From Marinobacter lipolyticus SM19 (GTDB lineage: Bacteria > Pseudomonadota > Gammaproteobacteria > Pseudomonadales > Oleiphilaceae), in the NCBI RefSeq assembly GCF_000397065.2, contig NZ_KE007317.1, forward strand, positions 4,969 to 68,968: a DNA stretch of 64,000 nucleotides. The letters are read 5' to 3'. Made by a program: the position numbers and the translations under genes. Under the pieces are notes generated by a model. It did no database searches. It worked only from the letters and a program-made list of their open reading frames with translations, and was not told where the DNA came from. The stretch's first letter is position 1, and each line of letters starts with the position of its first letter. Positions 45,184 to 56,246 of this stretch are shown piece after piece.

Positions 45184-45990
45184 GTGGCATTTACTCCAGT
45201 GAATCGTGTCCGAGCTGTGTTGGCCGTCGTACTGGTGATGTTCCTTGTCTCAGGTTGTGTCACGGTTTCCGACAGTCGTTTCTCCCGTGAAGAGGACCGC
45301 GACAAAGCGGTTCACAATTATGTACAGCTCGCTACGGCGTATATCGCTCAGGGCAATCTGGACCGCGCTGAGAAGCATCTTGAGCGTGCGCTGACATTGT
45401 CTCCGGACGATGCGGGCGCGCTCTCTGCCATGGGGTTACTGCTCAATAACGACGGCGAGCCGGAGTTGGCTGAACAATCCTTCCGTAAGGCTCTGTCCAA
45501 TGACGGGGACTACACGCGGGGGCGGGTTTATTACGGTGCCTTTCTTTATGGTGAGCAGCGTTTCGAGGATGCCCGTGACCAGTTCCTGACGGCATCGAAG
45601 AACACCAAATATGATGACCGGGCCTCGGTTTTCTTTAACCTGGGCATGAGTGAAGAGCGCCTGAATAACAATGACGCAGCGATTGAGGCCTACCGTCGAT
45701 CGGTGGAATTGTCGAGAGGGGATGCGAAATCCCTGTTGGCGTTGTCCCGAACCCTGGTGAAAGAGGGAGACTATTCAGCTGCCTCCCGTCATTACGACCG
45801 CCTGATCAGACTTATGCAACAGAACCCCAGGTATCGGCATTCTCCTGAAAGCCTGATTACCGGTATCCGGATCGCCCGTTACTTTGACGAGCGGGATCGG
45901 GAATCCAGTCTTGCTCTCCAATTGAAGAACAACTTCCCGGAGTCAGTCGAATACCAACAATATAAGGTGCTGATTTCTAATGACCAGTGA
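45184..45990 (+). CDS. pilW: Type IV pilus biogenesis/stability lipoprotein PilW (PilF)
   Basis: 268 residues with a lipoprotein signal (LVSGC, cysteine 25) and TPR repeats filling residues 40-250 (ATAYIAQGNLDRAEKHLERALTLSPDD is a clear TPR). PilW/PilF lipoproteins help secretin PilQ assembly in the outer membrane. The start is GTG (45184) with AAGGAA before it. It overlaps rodZ by 11 bases. Confidence 0.9.
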   Translation: MAFTPVNRVRAVLAVVLVMFLVSGCVTVSDSRFSREEDRDKAVHNYVQLATAYIAQGNLDRAEKHLERALTLSPDDAGALSAMGLLLNNDGEPELAEQSFRKALSNDGDYTRGRVYYGAFLYGEQRFEDARDQFLTASKNTKYDDRASVFFNLGMSEERLNNNDAAIEAYRRSVELSRGDAKSLLALSRTLVKEGDYSAASRHYDRLIRLMQQNPRYRHSPESLITGIRIARYFDERDRESSLALQLKNNFPESVEYQQYKVLISNDQ

Positions 45991-46999
45991 AGAAAGCGCT
46001 CAACAGGCCGCCACCGGTGAGTCGGCCGGCAACCTGCTCAGGCAGGGCAGGGAAAAGAAAGGGCTGAGTGTATCGGACATTGCGGATGCACAGCATCTCC
46101 GGCCGGCCGTTATCCAGGCGATCGAAGATGGCGACTATCAGCAGATTGACAGCGAGCTTTTCCTGAAAGGCTATGTCAGGGCCTATGCAAAGCATGTGGG
46201 AATGGAAGCGGATTCAGTGGTTGCGGTCCTCGACAAGGAACTGGAACCTCTTCGCCTGAAGAGGGCCGAGGCGCTGGAAGCGAACCCCCTGGTTGATATT
46301 GAGCGCCGGCGCCGGCAGAAACGTCGTGTTGCAAAGATTCTGATTGTGCTCGTTGCTCTGCTGGTGGCCGCGTATCTGGTGTTCCGATTTGTTGACGACG
46401 GCTCGGGAGACACCGAGGCTACGCCGAATGGAGAGCAGGAGTCAGGCGCCGTTCAGGAACCGGAAGGCGGTCTCGCTGTCGATAATGAGACCGGAATATC
46501 TGCCGGGGACGTGGATCAGCCCGTGCTGGCCCCGGATTCCGGCGAGCCGGATGAAGTACCTGCGACAGACGTTGTCGAAGAAACGTCCTCCGTTCCGGAA
46601 TCGGGTGGGGACGACACCGGGGCAGAAGTGCCGGTTACGACTGCCGATGACGCGGTATCTGTGAGTGAGCCGGAAGTAGTCGCGGAACCTGAGGTGACCA
46701 GTACCGCCGATCCCGCGTTGGCGGAGCGCTCCCCGGAAGCGGATGCCATTGGCACCGGTCGCCTCGAGGTGACGTTTTCCGGTGACTGCTGGGTTCGCGT
46801 TACGGACGCTGCGGGCATCAGGCTGGTAAGCTCCATTCAGCGGCAAGGGGACCGTATAGATGTCTCCGGACAGGTACCGTTGAATGTGGTGATCGGTGCT
46901 GTGGATGCGGTCGCTGACATCAGTTTCCAGGGCGAACCGGTTGATTTGTCGGATTATCCGGTGGTGAATAACCGTGCCCAGTTCACACTGGAAATCTGA
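45980..46999 (+). CDS. rodZ: Cytoskeleton protein RodZ
   Basis: 339-residue cell-shape protein. The N-terminal helix-turn-helix (residues 16-85; LRQGREKKGLSVSDIADAQHL) binds MreB, one membrane helix is at about 113-133, then an acidic Pro/Ser/Thr-rich linker (to about 250) and the periplasmic DUF4115 domain (256-339). The linker is long and repetitive with DDTGAEVPVTTAD-like stretches. It is translationally coupled to pilW and followed by ispG, as usual in gammaproteobacteria. Confidence 0.92.
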   Translation: MTSEESAQQAATGESAGNLLRQGREKKGLSVSDIADAQHLRPAVIQAIEDGDYQQIDSELFLKGYVRAYAKHVGMEADSVVAVLDKELEPLRLKRAEALEANPLVDIERRRRQKRRVAKILIVLVALLVAAYLVFRFVDDGSGDTEATPNGEQESGAVQEPEGGLAVDNETGISAGDVDQPVLAPDSGEPDEVPATDVVEETSSVPESGGDDTGAEVPVTTADDAVSVSEPEVVAEPEVTSTADPALAERSPEADAIGTGRLEVTFSGDCWVRVTDAAGIRLVSSIQRQGDRIDVSGQVPLNVVIGAVDAVADISFQGEPVDLSDYPVVNNRAQFTLEI

Positions 47000-47033
47000 A
47001 CCTCCCGAACACACTAATGTTGGTTAGCACGAG

Positions 47034-48152
47034 ATGAAACAGGAATCTCCGATTAAAAGACGTCAATCCCGTCAGATCATGGTGGGCAATGTGCCGGTAG
47101 GTGGTGATGCGCCGATTGCTGTTCAGAGCATGACCAATACCAACACTTGCGATGTGGATGCCACTGTTGGGCAGATTGAGGCATTGCAGGAAGCCGGGGC
47201 CGATATTGTCCGGGTTTCGGTGCCCAGCATGGAGGCCGCCGAAGCGTTTGGTCAGATTCGCTCCCGTGTTTCTCTGCCGCTGGTGGCGGACATCCACTTT
47301 GACCACAAGATTGCCCTGAGGGTCGCCGAGCTTGGCGTTGATTGCCTTCGAATCAATCCGGGGAACATTGGTCGTGAGGATCGCGTGAGCGCTGTCATAA
47401 ACGCCGCGCGGGATCGTGGTATTCCGATCCGGATTGGCGTTAACGCGGGCTCCCTGGAAAAGAGTCTGCAACGCAAGTACGGTGAGCCGACGGCAGATGC
47501 ACTGGTGGAATCCGCCATGCGTCATATCGATATCCTGGACCGTCACGATTTCCAGGACTTCAAGGTAAGCCTCAAAGCGTCGGAAGTCTTTATGACCGTG
47601 GAAGCCTATCGCAAGATCGCTTCCCAGATTGAGCAGCCGTTGCACCTTGGCATCACGGAAGCCGGTGGTTTTCGTTCCGGTACGGTCAAATCTTCCATCG
47701 GCCTTGGGATGCTGCTGATGGACGGTATAGGCGACACAATCCGGGTCTCCCTGGCTGCGGATCCGGTGCAGGAAATAAAGGTCGGCTTTGATATTCTGAA
47801 GAGCCTTCGCCTGCGCAGCCGCGGTATCAATTTTATCGCCTGCCCGAGCTGCTCCCGCCAGAACTTCGACGTTATCCAGACCATGAATGACCTGGAAGCC
47901 CGCCTGGAGGATGTGAATACCTCCATGGACGTGGCCATTATCGGCTGCATTGTGAATGGTCCCGGCGAAGCAAAAGTGGCGGATATCGGTTTGACGGGCG
48001 GTAGCCCAAAGAACCTGTTCTATATGGACGGAAAGCCGAACCAGAAGCTGGATAACTCGACCCTGACGGAGGACCTTGAGCGTCTGATCCGGGAAGAGGT
48101 CGCGCGTCGCAAGGAACAGGAAGACGCGATTATCGCCCGATCCGGTGAATAA
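47034..48152 (+). CDS. ispG: 4-hydroxy-3-methylbut-2-enyl diphosphate synthase IspG
   Basis: 372-residue iron-sulfur enzyme of the MEP isoprenoid pathway. [26 protein letters not shown] is the hallmark start; the [4Fe-4S] cysteines are in CPSCSRQNF (near 265) and [10 protein letters not shown] (near 307), with Glu in the last. It depends on cluster assembly, for which only iscS is local. hisS follows after 43 bases. Confidence 0.96.
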   Translation: MKQESPIKRRQSRQIMVGNVPVGGDAPIAVQSMTNTNTCDVDATVGQIEALQEAGADIVRVSVPSMEAAEAFGQIRSRVSLPLVADIHFDHKIALRVAELGVDCLRINPGNIGREDRVSAVINAARDRGIPIRIGVNAGSLEKSLQRKYGEPTADALVESAMRHIDILDRHDFQDFKVSLKASEVFMTVEAYRKIASQIEQPLHLGITEAGGFRSGTVKSSIGLGMLLMDGIGDTIRVSLAADPVQEIKVGFDILKSLRLRSRGINFIACPSCSRQNFDVIQTMNDLEARLEDVNTSMDVAIIGCIVNGPGEAKVADIGLTGGSPKNLFYMDGKPNQKLDNSTLTEDLERLIREEVARRKEQEDAIIARSGE

Positions 48153-48195
48153 TCGGCTACCGTCCCATTCAATGATTCGAGATTAAGGGTTTAAC

Positions 48196-49476
48196 TTGGC
48201 TAAGATTCAGGCAATTCGCGGGATGAACGATATCCTGCCGGATCAGACCCCCGTTTGGCAGTTTGTTGAAGGCAAGGTTCGTGAGGTTCTTTCCGGGTAT
48301 GGCTACCAGGAAATCCGTATGCCGATTGTGGAGCAAACGGATCTTTTCAAGCGTTCCATCGGTGAAGTGACCGATATTGTCGAAAAGGAAATGTATACCT
48401 TTGAGGATCGCAACGGTGACAGCCTGACGCTTCGCCCTGAAGGTACCGCAGGTTGCGTGCGCGCCGCGGAAGAGCATGGCCTGCTTTTCAATCAGACTCG
48501 CCGGCTCTGGTATACCGGTCCGATGTTTCGCCATGAACGTCCCCAGAAGGGGCGGTACCGCCAGTTCCACCAGATTGGTGTGGAATGTTTCGGGATGACT
48601 GGCCCGGATATCGATGCAGAACTTCTGATTCTGACTGCACGACTCTGGAAAGAGCTGGGGCTGGATGCGCACACCCGGCTGGAAATCAATTCCATTGGCA
48701 CTTCTGCTGCCCGCCGTGAATATCGTGAGGCCCTGGTCGGTTATCTGTCCGGATATTATGACCAGCTCGATGGTGACAGCCAGCGTCGCCTCGAGAGCAA
48801 CCCGTTACGAATTCTGGACAGTAAGAATCCGGATACCCAAAAGATTCTGGAAGCGGCTCCGAAGCTGGATGACTATCTGGACGAGGAATCTCTGGAACAT
48901 TTCCGCCGACTGCGGGAGCTTCTGGACGCCGCCGGAATTGAGTACACCGTGAATCCCCGACTGGTTCGCGGGCTGGATTATTACGGCAAGACGGTCTTTG
49001 AATGGATCACCGATAGCCTGGGAGCACAAGGTACTGTCTGTGCCGGTGGCCGTTACGATGGGCTGGTTGAGCAACTGGGTGGCAAGCCAACGGTTGCGGT
49101 TGGCTTCGCCATGGGATTGGAGCGACTGATTCTGCTGCTGGAAACCCTGGAGTTGGTTCCCGATTACGTCAACGCCAATGCGGATGTCTATGTGACCGCG
49201 ATGGGGGACCAGGCTGTTCCGGTAGCGCTGGGGCTGTCAGAATCCCTGAGGCTGGCTTTGCCCGGCAAGGTTGTTGTCACTCACTGTGGTGGCGGTAGCT
49301 TCAAGAGCCAGATGAAGAAGGCCGATCGTAGCGGAGCCCGTTATGCGGTTATTCTTGGCGACAATGAAATTGCGAGCGGCACCGTTGGCCTGAAACCACT
49401 TCGTTCCGATGAAGGACAGCAGGAACTGGAGCAGGCCGAACTTGCCAATACACTGGATAAATTGCTGGACGCCTGA
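48196..49476 (+). CDS. hisS: Histidyl-tRNA synthetase HisS
   Basis: 426-residue class II synthetase. [10 protein letters not shown] at the start, [12 protein letters not shown] and the signature [14 protein letters not shown] and [13 protein letters not shown] identify it. The start codon is TTG (48196) with AAGGGT before it; no in-frame ATG fits the N terminus. C-terminal anticodon-binding domain from about 330. It charges tRNA-His. Confidence 0.96.
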   Translation: MAKIQAIRGMNDILPDQTPVWQFVEGKVREVLSGYGYQEIRMPIVEQTDLFKRSIGEVTDIVEKEMYTFEDRNGDSLTLRPEGTAGCVRAAEEHGLLFNQTRRLWYTGPMFRHERPQKGRYRQFHQIGVECFGMTGPDIDAELLILTARLWKELGLDAHTRLEINSIGTSAARREYREALVGYLSGYYDQLDGDSQRRLESNPLRILDSKNPDTQKILEAAPKLDDYLDEESLEHFRRLRELLDAAGIEYTVNPRLVRGLDYYGKTVFEWITDSLGAQGTVCAGGRYDGLVEQLGGKPTVAVGFAMGLERLILLLETLELVPDYVNANADVYVTAMGDQAVPVALGLSESLRLALPGKVVVTHCGGGSFKSQMKKADRSGARYAVILGDNEIASGTVGLKPLRSDEGQQELEQAELANTLDKLLDA

Positions 49477-49524
49477 TCGGCGTACCCGGGCACACTTACA
49501 AAAAAGCTGACTACAGGAGTCATC

Positions 49525-50181
49525 ATGGCCGAAATGCGTACCGAGGAAGAACAGGTTCAGGCGATCAAGGACTGGTGGAAGAAGAACGGTAGTTCACTTC
49601 TGCTCGGTATCGGTGCAGCTCTGGCGATTGTATTTGGCTGGCAGGCCTGGCAGAACCACCAGATGCAGCAGCGCACCGAGGCTGCCAACCAGTTTGCCAA
49701 CCTGCTGAATGCTTACAGTAGTCAGTCTGATGAACAGAGTGGTGAAACGGTAGCGTACGTTGCCAGCAAGCTTCAGAAAGAGTATGCGGACAGTGCCTAT
49801 GCCGCCTATGGCATGCTCATTCTTGCCCGTCAGCAATTGCTTGATGAGGGTGACACCGATGCAGCGATTGCCTCTCTGGAGTGGGCCAGTGCAAACGTAG
49901 AAGAGGGCAGTGCTCTGTCGTATATCATTCGCAGTCGTCTGGCTCGGGCACAGTTCGCCGCGGAGCAGTATGACACGGCGCTCAACACCCTTGATGGTGC
50001 TGGTGACAATGAGTCTTTTGCCGCCATCTATTCAGAGCTCAGAGGGGATATCCTGCTGGCCAAAGGCGACCGGGACGGTGCCCGCGAAGCCTATCTGGCT
50101 GCCAGGGAGCAAAGCCAGCAGGGCCGCAGCGGTGTTCTGGAACTGAAACTGTCCGACCTTGGTGTGCAGGGGGGTGCCTGA
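49525..50181 (+). CDS. yfgM: YfgM/TPR membrane protein
   Basis: 218 residues with a single membrane helix (about 22-42; SLLLGIGAALAIVFGWQAW) and a periplasmic TPR-like part. It matches YfgM, an ancillary SecYEG and chaperone-linked protein. ATG follows AGGAG. The stop codon overlaps the bamB start codon by one base (TGATG). Confidence 0.9.
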   Translation: MAEMRTEEEQVQAIKDWWKKNGSSLLLGIGAALAIVFGWQAWQNHQMQQRTEAANQFANLLNAYSSQSDEQSGETVAYVASKLQKEYADSAYAAYGMLILARQQLLDEGDTDAAIASLEWASANVEEGSALSYIIRSRLARAQFAAEQYDTALNTLDGAGDNESFAAIYSELRGDILLAKGDRDGAREAYLAAREQSQQGRSGVLELKLSDLGVQGGA

Positions 50182-51353
50182 TGCCCGGGTTGCATAGTGG
50201 GTCATCGCTTGTACGCCTGGCTTCCCTTACTGCGTTGGCGTTGCTTTTTGCCGGATGCAGTACCAATGAACCGTTTGAAGAGCCTGCACCGGTGCCGGAA
50301 ATAGAAGGCACGGTTGAGCTCGACCGCATCTGGACCATGGATGTGGGTGACGGGCATGGAGATCAGTTTCTCTACCTGACCCCGCTGAACACCGGTGACC
50401 TGCTCTACGCGGCTTCGGCAGACGGCGAGGTGTATGCAGTTGAGTCAGGCAACGGAAAGGTCGTCTGGTATAAGAAGCTGGATGCCGAGGTGTTTGCAGG
50501 TGTTGGCGGCGACCGGGAGCAGCTCTACCTGGTGACACGTGATGCCAGCCTTATGGCGCTGTCCCGGGAAGACGGAAAAGTGCTGTGGGAAACGCCCCTG
50601 CCAACCGAGGTTCTGGCGACACCGCAGTCCAATGGAACAATCGTTGTGGTTCAGACTACGGACGGCAAGGTGTTGTCGTTCAGTACCCAGACTGGTGAAA
50701 AGACCTGGCAGTACGATAGCGTTGTGCCGGTTCTGTCCATGCGGGCCGCTGCGCCACCACTGGTTGGCAGCGAAATGGTGCTGGCCGGTTTCGCCAATGG
50801 TAAGTTGTTGGCATTGGCTTCGGACAGCGGCCAACCCGTCTGGCAATATGAAGTCGGCCAGCCGAAAGGGCGTACGGAACTTGAGCGCCTGGTGGATGTG
50901 ACCGGCCAGCCCCTGATTCTGGAGAACGCCGCACTGGTTGTGGGTTATCAGGGTAAGCTGGCATTGGTGAATTTGCGCAACGGTGACGAGATCTGGAGCC
51001 GTAAGGCCTCGAGCCTGCACTCTCCGATGATTGGCGCCGGTAACATTTATGTGTCTTCCTCGAACGGTGATATCAAGGCCTTTCGAGGCTCTGACCGTCG
51101 TGAATTGTGGACCCAGGATCGGTTGTCCTGGCGCCAGACTACCCAGCCGGTTGTCTACGATGACTATCTGCTCGTTGGTGACTTCGAAGGGTACATTCAC
51201 ATAATGTCCCTGGAGGACGGTTCACTGCAGGGGCAGCTGGAATTTGACGATGACGGACTGCGCGTGCCTGCCCAGCGTCTGCGTAACGGTAATCTGCTGG
51301 TTTATGGAAATAGCGGTAAGATGACCGTATTTGAACTCAAGGAACGCGATTGA
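50181..51353 (+). CDS. bamB: Outer-membrane assembly lipoprotein BamB
   Basis: 390 residues. A lipoprotein signal (LFAGC, cysteine 26) is followed by an eight-bladed beta-propeller with repeated VWxxxL and PQQ-like motifs, such as SGNGKVVWYKKLDAEVFAGV. BamB joins BamA in outer-membrane protein insertion. It is coupled to yfgM and followed by a hairpin and der. Confidence 0.93.
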   Translation: MPGLHSGSSLVRLASLTALALLFAGCSTNEPFEEPAPVPEIEGTVELDRIWTMDVGDGHGDQFLYLTPLNTGDLLYAASADGEVYAVESGNGKVVWYKKLDAEVFAGVGGDREQLYLVTRDASLMALSREDGKVLWETPLPTEVLATPQSNGTIVVVQTTDGKVLSFSTQTGEKTWQYDSVVPVLSMRAAAPPLVGSEMVLAGFANGKLLALASDSGQPVWQYEVGQPKGRTELERLVDVTGQPLILENAALVVGYQGKLALVNLRNGDEIWSRKASSLHSPMIGAGNIYVSSSNGDIKAFRGSDRRELWTQDRLSWRQTTQPVVYDDYLLVGDFEGYIHIMSLEDGSLQGQLEFDDDGLRVPAQRLRNGNLLVYGNSGKMTVFELKERD

Positions 51354-51365
51354 ATGCGTCCTTCT

Positions 51366-51385
51366 CCGGGCCCATGAGGGCCCGG
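51366..51385 (+). terminator. Hairpin between bamB and der
   Basis: CCGGGCCC and GGGCCCGG form a perfect 8-bp stem with a 4-base loop, followed by TCAATCTTTTG. It is terminator-like and may limit read-through into der. Confidence 0.55.
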
Positions 51386-51408
51386 TCAATCTTTTGTAGC
51401 GAAACTAT

Positions 51409-52830
51409 ATGACCCCTGTAATTGCCCTTGTGGGCCGCCCTAATGTCGGTAAATCGACGCTTTTCAATCAGATGACTCGGTCCCGGGATGCGCTGGTTGC
51501 CGACTTTCCCGGGCTCACCCGTGACCGTAAATACGGCGAGGGTACTTATGAGGGCCAGCGGTTCATCGTGATTGATACCGGCGGCCTGACCGGTGACGAG
51601 GAAGGACTGGATGCGGAAATGGCGCGCCAGTCGCTTCAGGCGGTTGAGGAAGCAGACATTGTACTGTTCCTGGTGGACGGACGGGCCGGCCTGACCAGTG
51701 GTGATGAACTGATTGCCAACAATCTCCGCAAGACCGGCAAGCGGGCACACCTGGTCGTCAATAAAACCGATGGTCAGGATCCGGACATTGCCGCAGCCGA
51801 CTTTTACAGCCTGGGGTTTGAATCAACGTTCCAGATTGCTGCGTCCCATAACCGTGGTATTCGCTCGCTGCTCGAATGCCTGCTCCCCTCCGAAGAGGAG
51901 CGGGAAGAGCAGGATCGCGCCGAGCGCTACCCGGGCATCCGCATTGGCATTGTGGGCCGCCCGAATGTTGGCAAGTCGACACTGGTCAACCGCATGTTGG
52001 GCGAGGATCGGGTCGTTGTGTATGACATGCCTGGTACCACACGAGACAGTGTTTATATTCCCTATGAACGCCAGGGCAGCCAGTACACGCTGATCGATAC
52101 CGCCGGGGTACGCCGCCGCAAAAATGTCCGTGAAGTCGTAGAGAAGTTTTCCATCATCAAGACGCTGAAGGCCATTGAGGACGCCCATGTGGTGATTCTG
52201 GTCATTGATGCCCGGGAAGGGCTGGTGGACCAGGACCTGCACCTGATCGGGTTCGTGCTGGATGCGGGCCGATCGCTGGTGATTGCAGTGAACAAATGGG
52301 ATGGCATGGATCCAGAGGAACGTGCCCGCGTGAAGGAGCAGGTGCGGCGTCGGCTCGACTTTCTGGACTACGCTGACAAGCATTATATTTCAGCGCTTCA
52401 CGGGTCGGGCGTGGGTGTCATGTACGAATCCGTGCAGGCCTGCTACGACTCGGCGATGGCCAAGTGGCCGACCAACCGGCTTACCGCGATCCTGGAGGAT
52501 GCGATCTCACAGCATCAGCCGCCGATGGTGCAGGGCAGGCGTATCAAGCTGCGTTATGCCCACCAGGGGGGCTCGAATCCACCGGTTGTCGTGGTCCATG
52601 GTAACCAGACGGGGGCGCTCCCCGGTTCCTACAAACGCTATCTGGAAAACACGTTCCGTAAGGTTCTTAATGTCACCGGGTCTCCGATCCGCTTTGAGTT
52701 CCGCTCCAGCGAAAACCCCTTCGCAGGCAAGGTTGATCGCCTGACTCCGCGCCAGCGGGTCAAGAAAGACAACGACCTGAAAGCCGGCCGTCGTCCGAAG
52801 AAACAGCGGATGAAGAGCAAGAAGCGGTAA
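51409..52830 (+). CDS. der: Ribosome assembly GTPase Der (EngA)
   Basis: 473-residue protein with two GTPase domains: GRPNVGKST at 8-16 and again at about 184-192, with DTGGLTG and DTAGVRRRK switch motifs, and a C-terminal KH-like domain rich in Lys/Arg ending [10 protein letters not shown]. It acts in assembly of the 50S subunit. Convergent with pta. Confidence 0.95.
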   Translation: MTPVIALVGRPNVGKSTLFNQMTRSRDALVADFPGLTRDRKYGEGTYEGQRFIVIDTGGLTGDEEGLDAEMARQSLQAVEEADIVLFLVDGRAGLTSGDELIANNLRKTGKRAHLVVNKTDGQDPDIAAADFYSLGFESTFQIAASHNRGIRSLLECLLPSEEEREEQDRAERYPGIRIGIVGRPNVGKSTLVNRMLGEDRVVVYDMPGTTRDSVYIPYERQGSQYTLIDTAGVRRRKNVREVVEKFSIIKTLKAIEDAHVVILVIDAREGLVDQDLHLIGFVLDAGRSLVIAVNKWDGMDPEERARVKEQVRRRLDFLDYADKHYISALHGSGVGVMYESVQACYDSAMAKWPTNRLTAILEDAISQHQPPMVQGRRIKLRYAHQGGSNPPVVVVHGNQTGALPGSYKRYLENTFRKVLNVTGSPIRFEFRSSENPFAGKVDRLTPRQRVKKDNDLKAGRRPKKQRMKSKKR

Positions 52831-52836
52831 TCGTCG

Positions 52837-52860
52837 GCGGGGCTGTCAAGCCAGCCCCGC
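52837..52860. terminator. Hairpin between der and pta
   Basis: GCGGGGCTG and CAGCCCCGC form a 9-bp stem that overlaps the pta stop codon. There is no T run, so it is a weak candidate for termination of the convergent genes. Confidence 0.4.
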
Positions 52861-54999
52861 GTTCTCCACCTGTTTTGCCTGAACCGCAGTAATGGCGATG
52901 GTAAAGACGATATCCTCCACCAACGCACCCCGCGACAGGTCATTGACTGGCTTCCTCAGGCCCTGGAGCATGGGGCCGATACTGACCACGTTTGCGCTGC
53001 GTTGCACCGCTTTATAAGTGGTATTGCCGGTGTTGAGATCCGGGAAGATAAATACTGTCGCACGACCGGCCACCTTGCTGCCCGGTGCCTTGCTCTTGCC
53101 GACGCTCTCGATGGCCGCCGCGTCGTATTGCAGCGGGCCGTCGATCAGCAAGTCCGGACGGCGCTCCTGGGCAATACGAGTCGCTTCCCTTACTTTCTCC
53201 ACATCCTGACCGCTGCCGGATTCTCCGGTGCTGTAACTGATCATCGCCACTATAGGCTCGATGCCAAACGCTTCCGCAGACTGGGCACTCTGGATGGCAA
53301 TATCAGCCAGTTCCTCGGCGTTTGGATCCGGGTTGATCGCACAGTCGCCGTAGACCACGACTTGCTGGGGCAACAGCATGAAGAAGACCGAGGACACCAC
53401 CTTGGCCTCGTCGTGGGTCTTGATCAACTGGAGGGCAGGGCGAACGGTGTTAGCTGTGGTATGGATAGCCCCTGATACCAATCCATCGGCCTCATCCATG
53501 GCCACCATCATGGTGCCGAGCACGACGTTGTCCTCAAGCATGGCTTCAGCCATATCGGGGGCCAGGCCCTTATGTTTTCGCCGTTCCACCATGGGCTGAA
53601 TGTAGTTTCCACGTACTTTGACCGGATCGATGATCTCAATGTCTTCAGGTAGGGTCAGCCCCTGGGATTTTGCGACGTTTTCTATCTCGCCTGGGGTGCC
53701 AATCAGGGCGCACCGCGCCAGGCCGCGCTGGTGGCAGATGATAGCCGCCTGGACCGTCCTGGGCTCGTTGCCTTCGGGCAGCACGATGCGTTTCGCCGCG
53801 GCCCTTGAGCGTTCGGACAGCAGGTAACGGAAGGCCGGGGGAGAAAGTCGGCTCTGGCGCTGAACCTTCAGGTGTTCCTGGAGCCAGTCGGTATCTACCC
53901 GGGTAGCGACTGCTTCCATGGCTTTCTCGATGCGATCGGGGTCGTCAACCGGAATGGCAGCTGAGAGGTTGGCCAGGCGATGGGCGGTCTCGTAGGTATT
54001 GGTTTCGGCCCGAAGCACCGGCAGCCCGGTATCCAGGGCTCTTCGGCACAGGTCGACCACCCGGTCATCGGGCATCAGGCCGCCGGTTAGCATCAGCCCC
54101 GCCAGGGGAACGCCGTTGAGTGCCGCCACTGCCGTGGCCACAATAACATCCTCACGGTCACCGGGAGTCACCATCAGCGTACCCGGTTTCAGGGTGTCGA
54201 TCATATTCCTGATGGTGCGGGCGGAAACCGAGACCTTTTGCACCCTGCGTGATTGCATCTGGCCTTCGTGCAGTATGGATACCTGCATTTCCCTGGCAAT
54301 GTCCGACACCCTCACGGCCAGAAGCTCCGGTTGCCAGGGAATACAAGCCAGTAACCGGAATCGACCGTCGGCGAACACTTTGCAGTCATTCTGGAAATCA
54401 ATGGGCGTGCCGGCCGCTTCTGAATTGACCCGCGGGGTGAACTCCGATTTTGCGGGCTCCCCCACCTTGTTGAGAATGATGCCGATAACATCGGGATCGG
54501 AAGGGTTGGCAAACAGGCGGGAGGAGAAATCCAGTTCTTCGTCCAACTCTTCCGCCGTGGAATTCTTCGGCGTACTCACCAGGATAACCTCCGACCCGAG
54601 GTTGCGTGCCAATTCCACGTTGAGCCGGGCGATGTAGGCTTCGCTCCGATCCGGCACCAGACCTTCAATGATGACGACATCAACGGTCTTGGCGACCTTC
54701 TGGTATTCGCCGACGACGGTTTCCATCAGCAGGTCGGCTTTGCCTTTGTTCAGTAACTGTTGCGCTTCTTTCAGGCTCATGGGGGCCGGTGGCTCCAGGT
54801 GACTGCGCGCCCGCACGAAGGCCACGGACGGATCCTTGCCATCATTATGGTGGGACTCTCCTTCATGAACCGACTGGCTGAACGGCTTATAGAAACCGAC
54901 GCTGACACCCACCCGCTCCAAAGCTCTGAGCAGGCCAAGGCACACGGACGTCAGGCCTGAATCCATGGAAGTCGGCGCAATAAACAGGTTCTTTGCCAT
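52846..54999 (-). CDS. pta: Phosphate acetyltransferase Pta
   Basis: 717-residue long-form Pta. An N-terminal P-loop (BioD/CobQ-like) domain (MAKNLFIAPTSMDSGLTSVCLGLLRALERVGVSVGFYKPF) and a DRTGG domain precede the catalytic PTA_PTB domain (about 390-715) with SAHTT-type AIHTTANTVRPALQLIKT and GVFFMLLP. It makes acetyl phosphate from acetyl-CoA. It is the last of three minus-strand genes with ackA and a GGDEF-EAL gene; ackA is 27 bases upstream. Confidence 0.94.
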   Translation of the reverse strand: MAKNLFIAPTSMDSGLTSVCLGLLRALERVGVSVGFYKPFSQSVHEGESHHNDGKDPSVAFVRARSHLEPPAPMSLKEAQQLLNKGKADLLMETVVGEYQKVAKTVDVVIIEGLVPDRSEAYIARLNVELARNLGSEVILVSTPKNSTAEELDEELDFSSRLFANPSDPDVIGIILNKVGEPAKSEFTPRVNSEAAGTPIDFQNDCKVFADGRFRLLACIPWQPELLAVRVSDIAREMQVSILHEGQMQSRRVQKVSVSARTIRNMIDTLKPGTLMVTPGDREDVIVATAVAALNGVPLAGLMLTGGLMPDDRVVDLCRRALDTGLPVLRAETNTYETAHRLANLSAAIPVDDPDRIEKAMEAVATRVDTDWLQEHLKVQRQSRLSPPAFRYLLSERSRAAAKRIVLPEGNEPRTVQAAIICHQRGLARCALIGTPGEIENVAKSQGLTLPEDIEIIDPVKVRGNYIQPMVERRKHKGLAPDMAEAMLEDNVVLGTMMVAMDEADGLVSGAIHTTANTVRPALQLIKTHDEAKVVSSVFFMLLPQQVVVYGDCAINPDPNAEELADIAIQSAQSAEAFGIEPIVAMISYSTGESGSGQDVEKVREATRIAQERRPDLLIDGPLQYDAAAIESVGKSKAPGSKVAGRATVFIFPDLNTGNTTYKAVQRSANVVSIGPMLQGLRKPVNDLSRGALVEDIVFTIAITAVQAKQVENAGLA

Positions 55000-55026
55000 A
55001 CAGGTTTCCTTGCAGGTGGTGCGTAT

Positions 55027-56223
55027 TCAACGTTGGCGAATGGTGCCGCTGGCTTCCAGGGCTTCGGTGGCGATGACCCGTTCTTCGTTGGTAGGAATTA
55101 CCATCACCTTGAAACGGCTGTCCTCCCGTTCGATACGGCCATTCGTGTTCTTACCGTGCTGGTGATTGAGGGAAGTCTCAATGGCGAAACCGGCCAGGTT
55201 GAGATGGCTGAGTGTTTTGGCCCGGACAAGGGTGCTGTTTTCCCCGATCCCACCGGTAAATACCAGGGCGTCCAGTTCGCTGAGTGAGGCCATCATCGCA
55301 CTGATGTACCGCGCCAGGCGAAAACAGAAGACTTCAATGGCCACGAGCGATGGTTCGTGGCCCTGATCAGCCAGCTCACTGAGAGCTCTCATATCGTTGG
55401 TCTTTTCCGAGAGCCCTAGCAAACCGCTCTCGTTATTGAGAATCCGGTGGAGATCTTCCGCGCTGATCTCCTTGGTTTTCAGGAAATCGAACAGTCCGGG
55501 GTCGATGTCTCCGCTACGGGTGCCCATCACAAGACCTTCCAGAGGCGTGAGCCCCATACTGGTATCGACACTGATACCATCGCGGATGGCAGTGATGCTA
55601 CAGCCGTTGCCAAGGTGTGCCGAGATGATCGACGTTTCATTCGGCTGCTTACCCAGGAGTCGAGCAGCTTCCGTAACCATGAAGTTGTGACTGGTGCCGT
55701 GGAATCCGTAACGGCGTACCCCCCAGTCGCGGTAGAACCGGTAGGGCAAGGCATAGAGATAGGCATGTCGTGGCAGGGTCTGGTGGAAGGCGGTATCGAA
55801 CACCGCCACCTGAGGTACCTCGGGAAACAGCGCCGTGGTGGCCTCAATACCCATGAGATTAACCGGGTTATGAAGTGGGGCCAGGCCGGCACAATCCTCG
55901 ATTGCCCGACGGACACTGTCGTTTATCAGAGCGGCCTCGCGGAAGGTCTCGCCGCCGTGTACCACGCGATGGCCAATGGCCACCGGGGGCGAGCTCAGCA
56001 GGTTGAGCTCCTTGAACGCCGACACAATGGCCTGGAGGGCATCCCGGTGACCCGCTCCGTGTTGCAGCGGGATATCCCGGGAATATCCCGGAATACTGGC
56101 GAAAGCATCCTCTTTGCCGATTCTTTCGGCCAGTGCTGAGGTCAGCTGATTGAGGTTCAGGTCAAACAATGCAACTTTCAGGGAAGAGCTGCCGCAGTTA
56201 ATAACGAGTATGGTGTCTTCCAT
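55027..56223 (-). CDS. ackA: Acetate kinase AckA
   Basis: 398 residues. ILVINCGSSSLKVALFD at the start, GHRVVHGGETF, FDTAFHQTLP, GFHGTSHNF, SAHLGNGCSITAI and FTGGIGEN identify acetate kinase, which turns acetyl phosphate and ADP into acetate and ATP. It is 23 bases after a GGDEF-EAL gene and 27 bases before pta, so all three are probably one transcript. Confidence 0.95.
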   Translation of the reverse strand: MEDTILVINCGSSSLKVALFDLNLNQLTSALAERIGKEDAFASIPGYSRDIPLQHGAGHRDALQAIVSAFKELNLLSSPPVAIGHRVVHGGETFREAALINDSVRRAIEDCAGLAPLHNPVNLMGIEATTALFPEVPQVAVFDTAFHQTLPRHAYLYALPYRFYRDWGVRRYGFHGTSHNFMVTEAARLLGKQPNETSIISAHLGNGCSITAIRDGISVDTSMGLTPLEGLVMGTRSGDIDPGLFDFLKTKEISAEDLHRILNNESGLLGLSEKTNDMRALSELADQGHEPSLVAIEVFCFRLARYISAMMASLSELDALVFTGGIGENSTLVRAKTLSHLNLAGFAIETSLNHQHGKNTNGRIEREDSRFKVMVIPTNEERVIATEALEASGTIRQR

Positions 56224-56246
56224 GGGTGGGTCCGTTCTGGTACGTG